A stretch of DNA of 64,000 nucleotides from Spirochaetales bacterium (GTDB lineage Bacteria; Spirochaetota; Spirochaetia; DAHUYW01), in the NCBI GenBank assembly GCA_027306915.1, contig DAHUYW010000004.1, forward strand, positions 62,001 through 126,000, read 5' to 3'. Position 1 is the first letter of the stretch, and each line of letters begins with the position of its first letter. The position numbers and the translations under genes are program-made. Shown piece by piece: positions 34,551 to 43,492 of this stretch. Under the pieces are notes generated by a model. The model saw only the letters and a program-made list of their open reading frames with translations, had not been told where the DNA came from and did no database searches.

Positions 34551-36022
34551 GGCGATCCCCCGAGGTAGGCGGCGGCTCTTTGCAGGAGACCAAGGAGGGG
34601 CCCGGGGACCACGAGGCCGATCGCGGCCGCGCTGCCAAGAAGGAGGAGCTGCGGGAGATAGGCGGGCAGCGGAAGGCGGGCGGGACGCCCCGCCCCATGC
34701 GCGCGGGGCGGACCAGCGTCGGCTGACAGCGGGGCGGCGGACGCCCTTTCCTCCTCGCCGCCGGAGACCATCCGGATGACCGATCGGGCCATCCCGAAGA
34801 CGATCGTCACGACGAGCACAAGGAAGAGGACGGCTGGCAGCGTCCCGCGCTCGAATAGGCGTCGCACGAGCAGGAACTCGGAGAGGAAGGTCACGAAGGG
34901 AGGCATCGCGGAGATCGCAAGGAGCCCGGCAATCCAGAGCCACGCGGTGGTCCGATCGCGCCGCAGCAGCCCGCGCACATCGGCGATCTCCCGCGAGTGG
35001 GCTAGATGGTCGACGTTCCCTGCAGTAAGAAAGAACGAGCTCTTGGCCAAGGAGTGACCGACCATGTGCAGCAGGGCCGCGAAGATCCCGGGGCCGCCGA
35101 TTCCGATTCCTATCGAGATGATCCCCATGTTCTCGATTGAGGAATAGGCGAGCATCCGCTTGTAGTTCCGCGCCCCCAGAACGAAGATCGCGCTCACGAA
35201 GAGCGAGAGAAACCCCATGATCGCGAGGAGATTTCCCGCGAAGGCGCCGTCTCCCGCATCGTTCATGATCGCAAGGACGCGCAGGATGCCGAAGAGGGCG
35301 CTGTTCAAGAGCGCTCCCGAGAGGAGCGCGGAGATCGGGGCCGGTGCCTCGGAGTGGGCGTCCGGGAGCCAGCTATGCACGGGCGCGAGGCCCATCTTTG
35401 TCCCGAAACCGATCACGATGAAGGGAAAGGAGAGCCTCAGCCAGAAGGGATTCATCGATCCGGCGGCCCTCCCTAAGTCGTCGAAAAAGAGGGAAGCAGT
35501 CTGCAGGCTTCCGAAGGAGATGAAGATGATGCCGATGAATCCAAGCGAAATCCCAATCGAGCAGATGAAGATGTACTTCCAGGCCGCTTCAAGGGAAGAG
35601 CCTTTGCGCTCGAAGTTCACCAGGACGACGCTCGTCAGTGTCGAGGCCTCGAGGAAGACCCACAAAAGCCCCAGGTTTGTCGAAAGAAGGACGCCGTTGA
35701 CCGAATCGATGAACAGAAGCAAGAACAGAACCGCGGTGCTGTACTCGCGCTCCGAGTGCTCTCCGCGCACGTCGCGGAAATAGTAGACGGTGTAGATCGA
35801 GACGCAGACAACCACCGCCGACAGGAGGAGCAGGAATAATGCGCTCATGCCGTCGGCTTGAAAATAACGGGTGAAGCTCCCTCCCCGCGCGACGAGCGCG
35901 ACCGACAGTCCGAGATGCAGGAAGGAGTAGCCGACGAGGAAGATGGAGCTCGCTATCCGCGACCGCACGAGAAGGAGCACAAGGGCGAGAACCACGGGAA
36001 CAATGAGAAGGAGCGCTATCAT
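34547..36022 (-). CDS. Antiporter-like proton-pumping membrane subunit (HyfF/NuoN type)
   Basis: Membrane protein of 491 residues with about fourteen hydrophobic segments. Residues known to move protons in complex I are visible: Glu in LWVFLEASTLTS, Lys in GFGTKMGLAPVHSWLPDAHS, and Lys in HMVGHSLAKSSFFL. A hydrophilic Arg/Ala/Pro-rich insert lies between the last two helices (near residues 425-450). It should couple electron transfer in the soluble arm to proton or sodium movement. The stop overlaps the ATG of the large-subunit gene by 4 bp. Confidence 0.9.
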   Translation of the reverse strand: MIALLLIVPVVLALVLLLVRSRIASSIFLVGYSFLHLGLSVALVARGGSFTRYFQADGMSALFLLLLSAVVVCVSIYTVYYFRDVRGEHSEREYSTAVLFLLLFIDSVNGVLLSTNLGLLWVFLEASTLTSVVLVNFERKGSSLEAAWKYIFICSIGISLGFIGIIFISFGSLQTASLFFDDLGRAAGSMNPFWLRLSFPFIVIGFGTKMGLAPVHSWLPDAHSEAPAPISALLSGALLNSALFGILRVLAIMNDAGDGAFAGNLLAIMGFLSLFVSAIFVLGARNYKRMLAYSSIENMGIISIGIGIGGPGIFAALLHMVGHSLAKSSFFLTAGNVDHLAHSREIADVRGLLRRDRTTAWLWIAGLLAISAMPPFVTFLSEFLLVRRLFERGTLPAVLFLVLVVTIVFGMARSVIRMVSGGEEERASAAPLSADAGPPRAHGAGRPARLPLPAYLPQLLLLGSAAAIGLVVPGPLLGLLQRAAAYLGGSP

Positions 36023-36023
36023 T

Positions 36024-36668
36024 TCATCCCTTCAGCTCGGTGAGCCGGTCGACGTGCTGCTCTTGAAACACGGAGCGAATCTGCTTAACTAGGAGTCCGA
36101 AGATAAAGACCCCCACGAAGATGTCGAGGGCGATCCCGAGCTCGACCACGATCGGGAGCACGCTCGCCGCGGCAAGCGACAACAGAAAGATCCCGTTCTC
36201 GAGGATGATGTAGCCGACTATGTGGCTGATGAGCTGCTTTCTATTCAGAATGATGAATATGCCGATGAGGATCGTCGAGATGGAAACCCCGAAGTGAAGG
36301 GGCTTGATCGGCTTGAGGGCGCCGGCGGCCCAGTAGGCGGCTATCAATCCGAAGATAAAGAGGGCGCTCCCGGCAGCGAGAGAGTAGAAGTTCGAGATGC
36401 GAGGCTCGGACTCGCGGTACAGCCCGTTTTCTCGGATAACCTTGCGCAGGTACCAGGGGATTACGACGGTCTTGAAGCCGAGGGTCTCCACCGCGACCAC
36501 AATCAAGCCGAGCACATCGGCTGCAGGCAGGCTTGCGACCGCCGCGACGAAGAGGAGAAGCCCCTGCAGTGAGAGGATCTTCAGGGAGACCTCAAGGCGG
36601 CCGGAGATGGTTACGTTCAGAAGCGAAACGCCAAAAAGGATAATGACGACGTCGACCAGCTTTATCAT
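36024..36668 (-). CDS. HyfE-like membrane subunit of the Ehr-type complex
   Basis: Membrane protein of 214 residues with about six hydrophobic segments; the second half resembles NuoK (VGYIILENGIFLLSLA with Glu in a helix). The C-terminus (LLVKQIRSVFQEQHVDRLTELKG region) matches HyfE. ATG 36668 is used because it overlaps the stop of the NuoH-like gene by 4 bp; the long reading to 37496 runs antisense to that gene and is not credible. Confidence 0.87.
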   Translation of the reverse strand: MIKLVDVVIILFGVSLLNVTISGRLEVSLKILSLQGLLLFVAAVASLPAADVLGLIVVAVETLGFKTVVIPWYLRKVIRENGLYRESEPRISNFYSLAAGSALFIFGLIAAYWAAGALKPIKPLHFGVSISTILIGIFIILNRKQLISHIVGYIILENGIFLLSLAAASVLPIVVELGIALDIFVGVFIFGLLVKQIRSVFQEQHVDRLTELKG

Positions 36669-37585
36669 CCGCGCGCCCCAAGAAGCGCCAGGAAGAAGAG
36701 GAGTATCCCGGCGACGTTGATAAGGAAGATGAACTGAGGCACGTGGGTCAGCCGCAGCCGCGCCATCCAGGATTCCAGCAGCCCGACCGCAATTGCCTGC
36801 CCGGCAAGGAGGGCGAGGAACATGAGAAGGGAGAGCGCAGGCGAAAGGCTCAGGGGCAGGATCACCCCGGCGATGAGCGAGGCAAAGAGATAGACCTTGA
36901 GCGCGCTTGCCCATTGGATGAACGCGAGATCGGGTCCCGAGTTGTCGAGGATCATCACCTCGTGCACCATGGTGAGCTCGAGGTGGGTGGCGGGATCGTC
37001 GACAGGAACGCGCGAGCCCTCCACGAGAAGCATGATGAAGAGGCCCGAAGCAGCGAGGGCTTCCTGAAGGTAGGCGCTCGGCGTGCCGCGCTGGATCCCC
37101 TCGAGAAGCGCTTGGAATGAGGAGAGGCCGCCGGCATAGGCAAGCGACGCTGCAATCATGAAGAACCCGGGCTCCGCAAGCCCGGAGAAGAAGATCTCGC
37201 GGCTGGCTCCCATACCTTCGAAGCTGCTGCCCGTATCCATCGCCCCGATGAGCGAAGCAAATCGACCGAGCCCGAGGAGATAGGCAAAGAGAACGAAATC
37301 TCCCGGGAAGCTCACAAGCGCCCGATGATTGAAGCTCGGAACAAGGAGCGCCGCCACGAGGGTGGAGGCAAGCGTAACGAGCGGCGCCGCGACAAAGAGC
37401 GGTGAGGTCGAGCGGCTTACGACCGCTCCCTTTCGAAGCTCCTTCAGAAAGTCGAGGAGGGGCTGCAAGAGCGGTGCGCCCCGTCGCCCGGCCCACAGCG
37501 CCTTGACGCGGCCCACCGCACCGAGAAAGAGGAAGGGGACGGCCGCGGCCAACGCGACATTGAGCACGAGTGCGGGCGCCCTCAT
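36665..37585 (-). CDS. NuoH/HycD-like membrane subunit of the Ehr-type complex
   Basis: Membrane protein of 306 residues, about eight helices. It shows the NuoH features: PLLQPLLDFLKELRKG near residue 38 (amphipathic quinone/loop region), RFASLIGAMDTGSSFEGMGASRE, and VEGSRVPVDDPATHLELTMVHE with the acidic residues of the E-channel. ATG 37585 follows GGAGAGG at normal distance; a start at 37609 would overlap the HyfB-like stop. The subunit links the peripheral arm to the pumping subunits. Confidence 0.9.
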   Translation of the reverse strand: MRAPALVLNVALAAAVPFLFLGAVGRVKALWAGRRGAPLLQPLLDFLKELRKGAVVSRSTSPLFVAAPLVTLASTLVAALLVPSFNHRALVSFPGDFVLFAYLLGLGRFASLIGAMDTGSSFEGMGASREIFFSGLAEPGFFMIAASLAYAGGLSSFQALLEGIQRGTPSAYLQEALAASGLFIMLLVEGSRVPVDDPATHLELTMVHEVMILDNSGPDLAFIQWASALKVYLFASLIAGVILPLSLSPALSLLMFLALLAGQAIAVGLLESWMARLRLTHVPQFIFLINVAGILLFFLALLGARG

Positions 37586-37622
37586 GCGGGCCTCTCCGAA
37601 TCCCGGCATGGTCTGCGCATCC

Positions 37623-39632
37623 TCATCGCGCCGTCCCCAAGACCCACACCACCGTAATGAGCAGGAACAGGAGACCGTAAAGCATGTACTGCTGGAGGTT
37701 GCCGCTCTGGATCCAGGTAAAGCGTTTGACCGTTGCGCGAAGCGCATTCAGAACCGGTTTGGTGACATAGGCTTCGAGCAGCTCTTCAGTGTGCGAGGAC
37801 GAATCGGCGTTCAAGGGAAAAAGAGCGCGCACGTCGGCGGGCCGGCCGTGCTCCTTGAAAAGAGGCGAGACAAGCTCGAGAAAGGGCCGGGCGTAGGAGC
37901 TCGCGGTGTACTGCATCCGCGGGGTGACCGGCCGGTAGCCGCAAGCCCAGGTGCTCCCCCGGGCGACCTTCCGGCCGCGAAGCAGGAGGGCGCGAAGACC
38001 GGTAAGGAGCCCGACTGCTCCGAGGAGGACAAGGGAAAGAATCGAGACAGTCCGCAGGGTCGACAGGAGGGACGCGAGGCCCGCAGCGAGGGAGGCTCCG
38101 CCGCCGGCCGCGCCCCCGCTCCACCCGGCAACCTCCGCCGCCGCGCGCGAGATAGCAGGAAGCACGGCTTGTGGAAAGAGGCCGAGCCCCAGACACAGAA
38201 GCGCGAGGAAGCCCATGGGAAGGAGCATCCGCCAGTCGGCCTCGTGCGCCTGGCTTGCCTCTTCGGAGCGCGGCGAGCCCAGGAAAGCGACGCCATAGAC
38301 CTTGGTAAAGCAGAGAACCGCGAGAGAGCCGACGAGCGCGAGGGAGGTCACCGAGAGGACCGAAACCACCGTCGCGAAGGTGTTGCCGATGCCGAACCCG
38401 CGGAGCATCCCCAGATAGAGAATGAACTCGCTCACAAAACCGTTGAAGGGGGGAAGACCGCAGATGGCGAGGGAGCCGACGAGGAAAAGCAGGGCAGTAA
38501 ACCCCATCCGCCGCACCAGCCCTCCGAGGCGATCTATGATGCGAGTATGGGTTCCCAGGTAGACTGCGCCGGCACCGTAGAAGAGCAGGCCTTTGAAAAT
38601 CGAATGGTTTATCACGTGGAAGAGAGCCCCGCCGAATCCGAGAAGAGCGACCGCTTCGTTGCCGTACGCCATGCCGAGCAGGCCGAAGCCGATTCCTATC
38701 CCGATGATGCCGATGTTCTCCACGCTGTGGTAGGCTAGGAGGGTCTTTAAATCATGCTGGGCGATCGCGTAGATCACCCCCAGCACCGCCGAGACCAGGG
38801 AGACCGCGAGAACGGCATAGCCCACCTCGGCCGGAAAAACGCCAAAGAGAAAGATGAAGCGAAGAATCCCGTAGATCCCCATCTTGATCATCACCCCGGA
38901 CATGAGCCCCGAGACGTGGCTCGGCGCCGCAGGATGCGCGAGGGGCAGCCATGAATGAAGGGGGATGAAACCCGCCTTTATGCCGAAGCCGACGAAAAGC
39001 AGGAAGAAGGGGAGGACGCTCGCCGCCGCGCCGCCGCCCATCGCGCGACCGAACCGATCGAAGTCGAAGCTGCCGGCCCCAAGCGACAGGATCACGAAGG
39101 CGGCGACTAGGAAGAAGAGCCCGACGTGCATGGTGATCAGATAGTTCAGACCGGCCCGCTGAACCTCCCGTTTCTCGTTCTCGAAGAGCACGAGGAAGAA
39201 CGAAGAGAGCGACATGAGCTCCCAGGCGATAAGGAAAAGGATCGCATGGCGAATCACGACCACCAGGAGCATGGAGACGATAAGAAGCACGAGAAAGAAC
39301 CAGTGCGAGCCGATCGTCCGCCCGGTGCCGAGATAGGGGCGCAGGTAGCCTCCGGCATAGACGAGGCTCGCCAGCCCTCCGACTGCGATCACTGCGACAA
39401 AGAGGGCAGAAAGGGGATCGAGCACGAAGACGGCCGCCCCAATGGGGTATCCCATGACAACAGAGAGCCGGGCAGTCTGGCCCGCCATCGCCCGAATCGC
39501 CGCGACCAGGAGAAGGAGCGACGCCGGCAGTGCGCCAGCGAGCACGACGCCCGACTTGGCGCGCTCGCCGACGAGCAGCGACGTGAGTCCTGTGGCGAGA
39601 TAGATACCGACTCCGAGAAGATACGGCTTCAT
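37623..39632 (-). CDS. Antiporter-like proton-pumping membrane subunit (HyfB/NuoL type)
   Basis: First gene of the cluster, 669 residues, about fifteen hydrophobic segments. Pumping residues: Glu in LFLIAWELMSLSSFF, Lys in GFGIKAGFIPLHSWLPLAHP, His/Lys in HVINHSIFKGLLFYGAG, and GLPPFNGFVSEFILYLG. The C-terminal 170 residues hold a soluble stretch (STWACGYRPVTPRMQYTASS) typical of HyfB, then a last helix. Its promoter lies at 39740-39769 with a leader of about 100 nt. No hydrogenase maturation gene accompanies the cluster in this window. Confidence 0.92.
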   Translation of the reverse strand: MKPYLLGVGIYLATGLTSLLVGERAKSGVVLAGALPASLLLLVAAIRAMAGQTARLSVVMGYPIGAAVFVLDPLSALFVAVIAVGGLASLVYAGGYLRPYLGTGRTIGSHWFFLVLLIVSMLLVVVIRHAILFLIAWELMSLSSFFLVLFENEKREVQRAGLNYLITMHVGLFFLVAAFVILSLGAGSFDFDRFGRAMGGGAAASVLPFFLLFVGFGIKAGFIPLHSWLPLAHPAAPSHVSGLMSGVMIKMGIYGILRFIFLFGVFPAEVGYAVLAVSLVSAVLGVIYAIAQHDLKTLLAYHSVENIGIIGIGIGFGLLGMAYGNEAVALLGFGGALFHVINHSIFKGLLFYGAGAVYLGTHTRIIDRLGGLVRRMGFTALLFLVGSLAICGLPPFNGFVSEFILYLGMLRGFGIGNTFATVVSVLSVTSLALVGSLAVLCFTKVYGVAFLGSPRSEEASQAHEADWRMLLPMGFLALLCLGLGLFPQAVLPAISRAAAEVAGWSGGAAGGGASLAAGLASLLSTLRTVSILSLVLLGAVGLLTGLRALLLRGRKVARGSTWACGYRPVTPRMQYTASSYARPFLELVSPLFKEHGRPADVRALFPLNADSSSHTEELLEAYVTKPVLNALRATVKRFTWIQSGNLQQYMLYGLLFLLITVVWVLGTAR

Positions 39633-39739
39633 GGTTTGTCGTTCAGCGGCTGTCGTTACGCGGGATTGGGGCGGCGCGACGAACGAGAGCGATGCCTAAA
39701 GGGAAATTCGAGCTATGCATTGCCACTCTATAGTCCGGC

Positions 39740-39769
39740 ACGATAACCCACCTTGATCGGCAATGTCAA
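39740..39769 (-). promoter_or_regulatory. Probable promoter of the Ehr-type gene cluster
   Basis: Minus strand: -35 TTGACA (39764-39769), 18-bp spacer, -10 TATCGT (39740-39745). It lies in the 243-bp gap to the divergent mltG gene. Confidence 0.55.
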
Positions 39770-39875
39770 GCATGCGGGCTTGAAGCTGATTCCACCGAAA
39801 GGCGAGCGACTCCCCACGGCAATGCGGCATTGGGGTGGTTGGAGATCGGGCGGGCTTGGAGATACCATAGGTGGG

Positions 39876-40781
39876 ATGAAGACTGCCTTCAGCTCCACGA
39901 CGCGGGTGCTCTTCTACGCGCTCGTGTTGGCGTGCGCCTCGGCGGCTGCGATCGCCGCGCTCGCGGCACGAAGCCTCCTTCACGATAACCGAACGATTGC
40001 AGCCTTTACGGTGCACCCCGGAGAGCGCCTTTCTGAAGTGTGGGCAAGACTGGAGGCCGAGGGGCTCGCCTCGCAGGGCGCGCTGGTGCGGATTGCGGCG
40101 ACGGCGTCCTTTCCGGAATATCCCTTCGTTCCCGACCCGCGAAGCGATCCGAACCGGTTCGAAGGGCTCTTCGTGCCCGGAAGCTATCGGATCTCCCTCG
40201 CGCTAGATCCAAGCTTGTCTCGCGATGAGCAGCTCTACCGCGAAGACCTGCAGATCGTGAAGATCCTGCTTGAGAAGTTCGCAGCGAGGCTTGGCCGCTA
40301 CCGCGACCTCGCGTCGGGATCGCCCTCCTACGGACAGATCATCCTCGCGAGCATCGTTCAAAAGGAGGATGTGCCGGGGCAGGATTATGGATTAGTCGCC
40401 TCGGTATTCCTCAACCGCATGAAGGCGGGCATGCATCTCTCCTCCTGCCCAACCTTGGAATACAGCCTCGGTTACCATCGACCGTTTCTGCTCGCGAAGG
40501 ACATTGCCGTCGACTCGCCCTACAACACCTACCTCCATGGCGGCCTACCTCCCACTCCTATTTGCTTCTTCACCGATCAGGCGCTGGAAAGCGTCGTGCG
40601 TCCCATCGCATCGCCCTACTACTTCTTTGTCCTCGACTGGATAGCACGTCGGATCTATTTCGCGAGCACCTACTCCGAGCAGCTGCGGAACTCCGACATT
40701 GCGCGCGAGAACTACGAGCGCGTCTACGGTGCGGAGAGCCTGCACAAGAAAGAGGTCGGCGTCTTCTACCGGGATAACTGA
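39876..40781 (+). CDS. mltG: Endolytic transglycosylase MltG
   Basis: Inner-membrane enzyme of 301 residues that cuts nascent glycan strands and so limits peptidoglycan chain length. One N-terminal helix (about residues 10-32) anchors it; a LysM-like region (AAFTVHPGERLSEVWARLEA) follows. The YceG catalytic domain has ILASIVQKED with catalytic Glu164, VFLNRMKAGMHLSSCPTLEY, YNTYLHGGLPPTPI and YYFFVLD. ATG 39876 follows AGGTGG; the longer reading from 39753 adds residues without membrane or domain character. It is divergent from the Ehr-type cluster. Confidence 0.92.
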   Translation: MKTAFSSTTRVLFYALVLACASAAAIAALAARSLLHDNRTIAAFTVHPGERLSEVWARLEAEGLASQGALVRIAATASFPEYPFVPDPRSDPNRFEGLFVPGSYRISLALDPSLSRDEQLYREDLQIVKILLEKFAARLGRYRDLASGSPSYGQIILASIVQKEDVPGQDYGLVASVFLNRMKAGMHLSSCPTLEYSLGYHRPFLLAKDIAVDSPYNTYLHGGLPPTPICFFTDQALESVVRPIASPYYFFVLDWIARRIYFASTYSEQLRNSDIARENYERVYGAESLHKKEVGVFYRDN

Positions 40782-41044
40782 TGGTGACAGGACGTCTGAT
40801 GGACGCCGCATCGTTCGGCCCTTCTCGCTGAGGGAGGCTCAACCTCGCGCGTCGGCGGCGCCTCATCGAACAAACCGGTTGCGTCTTGTAGCAGGATGAT
40901 GCTTCGCGCAGGTCGCCACGAATCCGAGTATTCCAGTCGTGATACCGATTGCCCCTCGGATCACGACAATGAAACATGCCGCGGTGTCACCGGGGTTGTG
41001 CTATAGTTGAATTTGAGACGCGGTCACTTAAGAGGAGGTATTCG

Positions 41045-41578
41045 ATGAAGAAAAAGATGTTAGTCGCGGTAGCGGTGGGCCTGCTTGTTGCCGGCACTGC
41101 TTTTGCGGACTGGCGAATCGACGTCGGAGCTGACATCCCTTGGGGGATCGGATCGGTGGTCTCGGGCTTCGGTGGAGGGTCCCAGAGCGACATCAACGTG
41201 CTGCAGAACTTCGTGTTTCTGGTGCCCGAAGGCAACTTTCTCTATCAGTGGCCTGTAGGCCCGCTCAATCTGGGAGTCGGCGTCAGGGCTTTCAGCCTTG
41301 TCTTAGAGTCGGTGGCATGGCCGAACGCGTTCGCCGAGCTGAACCTTGGTCCGATTGCTGTGGACCTCAACGTGGGCGGGGGAGCCTTCCTCTTCTTCGG
41401 GCTCTTCAACGAGCTCACTACCGGCACGGTAGTCATTCCGGACCTCTCGGCCTATTTCAAAATCGGGAAGGTATTCCGGGTTGGCGCAGGCGGGATGCTC
41501 TTCTATGACCCAAGCATCGTCACGACCTCCCTCCCCTACGCAATCTACCTGGCGGGAAAGTTCAGCTTCACGTTCTAG
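41045..41578 (+). CDS. Small outer-membrane beta-barrel-like protein
   Basis: Protein of 177 residues. A clear signal peptide (MKKKMLVAVAVGLLVAGTAFA, cut before DWRIDVG) leads into alternating, Gly-rich beta strands, and the chain ends with an aromatic C-terminal strand (YLAGKFSFTF), as expected for an outer-membrane barrel. ATG 41045 follows AGGAGGT. A TATAGT box at 41002-41007 may be its -10, though no good -35 is seen. No family was recognised. It converges on the TauC-like permease gene. Confidence 0.75.
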   Translation: MKKKMLVAVAVGLLVAGTAFADWRIDVGADIPWGIGSVVSGFGGGSQSDINVLQNFVFLVPEGNFLYQWPVGPLNLGVGVRAFSLVLESVAWPNAFAELNLGPIAVDLNVGGGAFLFFGLFNELTTGTVVIPDLSAYFKIGKVFRVGAGGMLFYDPSIVTTSLPYAIYLAGKFSFTF

Positions 41579-41584
41579 CGATCA

Positions 41585-41613
41585 AGGCGCGCTCGGCATT
41601 TACGGGCGCGCCT
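41585..41613. terminator. Possible bidirectional hairpin between convergent genes
   Basis: 8-bp stem AGGCGCGC / GCGCGCCT with a 13-nt loop, between the convergent barrel-protein and TauC-like genes. No clear T-tract follows in either direction, so termination strength is uncertain. Confidence 0.45.
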
Positions 41614-41633
41614 CCCCTTCGCGATGCATGCGC

Positions 41634-42692
41634 TCAAACGATCTCTCGCCGGGAACCGACACGCTCCTCTCGGCGCCACGGCATAACGATCCTCTCCACC
41701 CAGCGAAGCCCCCAGGTGAGAACCACGCCGAGCACCATGACCACGATGAGCGCCGCGTACATCTTCTCGGGCTCGAGAACCTGCCAGAAGTAGTAAGTTA
41801 GATATCCCACCCCGTGCTGTGCGCGCACGAACTCGACCGCGATGATGACGATGAGAGCGGTGCCGAGCGCAAGCCTGAGCCCGGCAAAGATGACGGGCAA
41901 AGCACCGGGGAGGACGATGTGGCGAAACATCTGCAACCCGTTTGCGCCGTAGTTCCTTCCCGCCTCGAGAAAGACGGGGTCGATGTCGCGCACGCCCACC
42001 ATGGTGTTGATCGTTACGACGAAGAAGACCGAAAGCGCCACGACCGCGACCTTCGGCCCTTCACCAAACGGATTCGGAAAGACAAGCATCATGATAGGAA
42101 AGATCGCAATCTTCGGGAGGACATAGAACGCCGACAGAGTCGCATCGATCATGTTCCGAATGGTGCGGCTCATGCCCATGGCGACTCCCAAGAGAATGCC
42201 CGGAACCGCGCCGATCACGAAACCGACCAGGACCCGCATGAGCGTGACGTAAAGATGGCTTTCCCCCAGGAGGGAGGCGACGGTCAGGTGATCCTTGCCC
42301 TCAATGGCGAGCGGGAGGAGCCCAGGTCGTCCAAGCAGAGAGCTGTTGGTCGTCGCATCGAACTTCGTGATGAGATTCCACAAGGCTTCGACGATGCGCG
42401 TCGGAGGCGGGAACCAGTCGGGGTTCAAGACCTTTGCATCGACCAGAAGCTGCCAGGCAAGCAGGAGCAGAATCGGAAAGATCACCGCTAACGCCCGCTC
42501 GTAGAGCCGACCTCGGCGCGCCGGTACCCATACCCCGACCGCCTCCGCCAGGAGCACCACGAGCACGAAGTCGACCGTCACGCCGGCCCACCACAGCCCG
42601 TGCCACCCACCGGCTATCGAGAGGAGCACGTTCACAACCACGAGCCCGAAGAGCGGCCAAAGCACTCGAGCCGCCGAAGATGGCGCTGTCAT
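41634..42692 (-). CDS. ABC transporter permease, TauC/SsuC type
   Basis: Permease of 352 residues for a nitrate/sulfonate/taurine-type importer. Two or three extra N-terminal helices (residues 1-90) precede the usual six-helix core. The ATPase-docking loop is FLEAGRNYGANGLQMFRHIV, near residues 233-252, as in the TauC family. The ATG overlaps the ATPase stop by 4 bp. Candidate substrates are sulfonates, nitrate, or pyrimidine precursors; nothing nearby decides this. Confidence 0.88.
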   Translation of the reverse strand: MTAPSSAARVLWPLFGLVVVNVLLSIAGGWHGLWWAGVTVDFVLVVLLAEAVGVWVPARRGRLYERALAVIFPILLLLAWQLLVDAKVLNPDWFPPPTRIVEALWNLITKFDATTNSSLLGRPGLLPLAIEGKDHLTVASLLGESHLYVTLMRVLVGFVIGAVPGILLGVAMGMSRTIRNMIDATLSAFYVLPKIAIFPIMMLVFPNPFGEGPKVAVVALSVFFVVTINTMVGVRDIDPVFLEAGRNYGANGLQMFRHIVLPGALPVIFAGLRLALGTALIVIIAVEFVRAQHGVGYLTYYFWQVLEPEKMYAALIVVMVLGVVLTWGLRWVERIVMPWRREERVGSRREIV

Positions 42693-43486
42693 CGGGCCTC
42701 CTCCATCGCCGCGCGTACCTCGTCGCGAAGGGCCTCCCAGATTGCATACGACAGCTCGCCGAATTGGGCTGTGCTGGTGTCATGGAGATCGCGGGGGCGC
42801 TTTAGGGGAACATCGAAGGTTGCCTTCTTGGTGCCCGGGTGAGCCGTCATGAGGATGACTCGGTCTCCAAGGAGCACCGCCTCCTCGATGCTATGCGTGA
42901 TGTAGACAACGGTCTTGCGCTGCTGTTCCCAGAGCTGAAGGAGCTCCTCCTGCAGCACGGTGCGAGTCTGCGCGTCGAGCGCTCCAAGCGGTTCGTCCAT
43001 GAGGAGGATTTCGGGATCGTTCGCGAGGGCCCGGGCGATGCCCACCCGCTGTTTCATTCCCCCTGAAAGCTGGTGAGGGAAGCTGTTGGCGAAGCCCTTG
43101 AGCCCGACGCGCTCGATCCAATCTTGCGCGATCTCGCGCCGCTCCCGCTTCGGGATTCCGCGCATTTCGAGCCCGAAGGCGACATTCTCGATCACCGTTT
43201 TCCACGGGAAAATGGCGTGATCTTGAAAGACAACGTTCGCCACCGGTTGCGCTGAATCTCGGCCGCGCGCTATCGCGATTGTACCGGAGGTCGCAGGGAG
43301 CAGCCCTGCGAGAATCCGGAGGAAAGTCGACTTGCCGCATCCGGAGGGCCCGACGATGCACAGGAATTCCCCATCTGCCACTCCGAGCGAGAAGTCCGTA
43401 AGAGCCACTATCGGTCCGCGAGGGCCCTCGAAGACCTTCTGCAGCTCCGATACCCGAATCTTCGGATTCGGATCGGCCGAGATCAT
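42689..43486 (-). CDS. ABC transporter ATP-binding protein, TauB/SsuB type
   Basis: ATPase of 265 residues. Walker A is GPSGCGKST (about residues 44-52), the signature is LSGGMKQR, Walker B is ILLMDEP followed by LGALD, and the His-switch is [16 protein letters not shown]-type motifs and YVTH-like ending match the nitrate/taurine group. The start codon is 6 bp after the stop of the binding-protein gene, and the stop overlaps the permease start, so the three genes form one operon. Confidence 0.93.
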   Translation of the reverse strand: MISADPNPKIRVSELQKVFEGPRGPIVALTDFSLGVADGEFLCIVGPSGCGKSTFLRILAGLLPATSGTIAIARGRDSAQPVANVVFQDHAIFPWKTVIENVAFGLEMRGIPKRERREIAQDWIERVGLKGFANSFPHQLSGGMKQRVGIARALANDPEILLMDEPLGALDAQTRTVLQEELLQLWEQQRKTVVYITHSIEEAVLLGDRVILMTAHPGTKKATFDVPLKRPRDLHDTSTAQFGELSYAIWEALRDEVRAAMEEAR

Positions 43487-43492
43487 TTGTGC

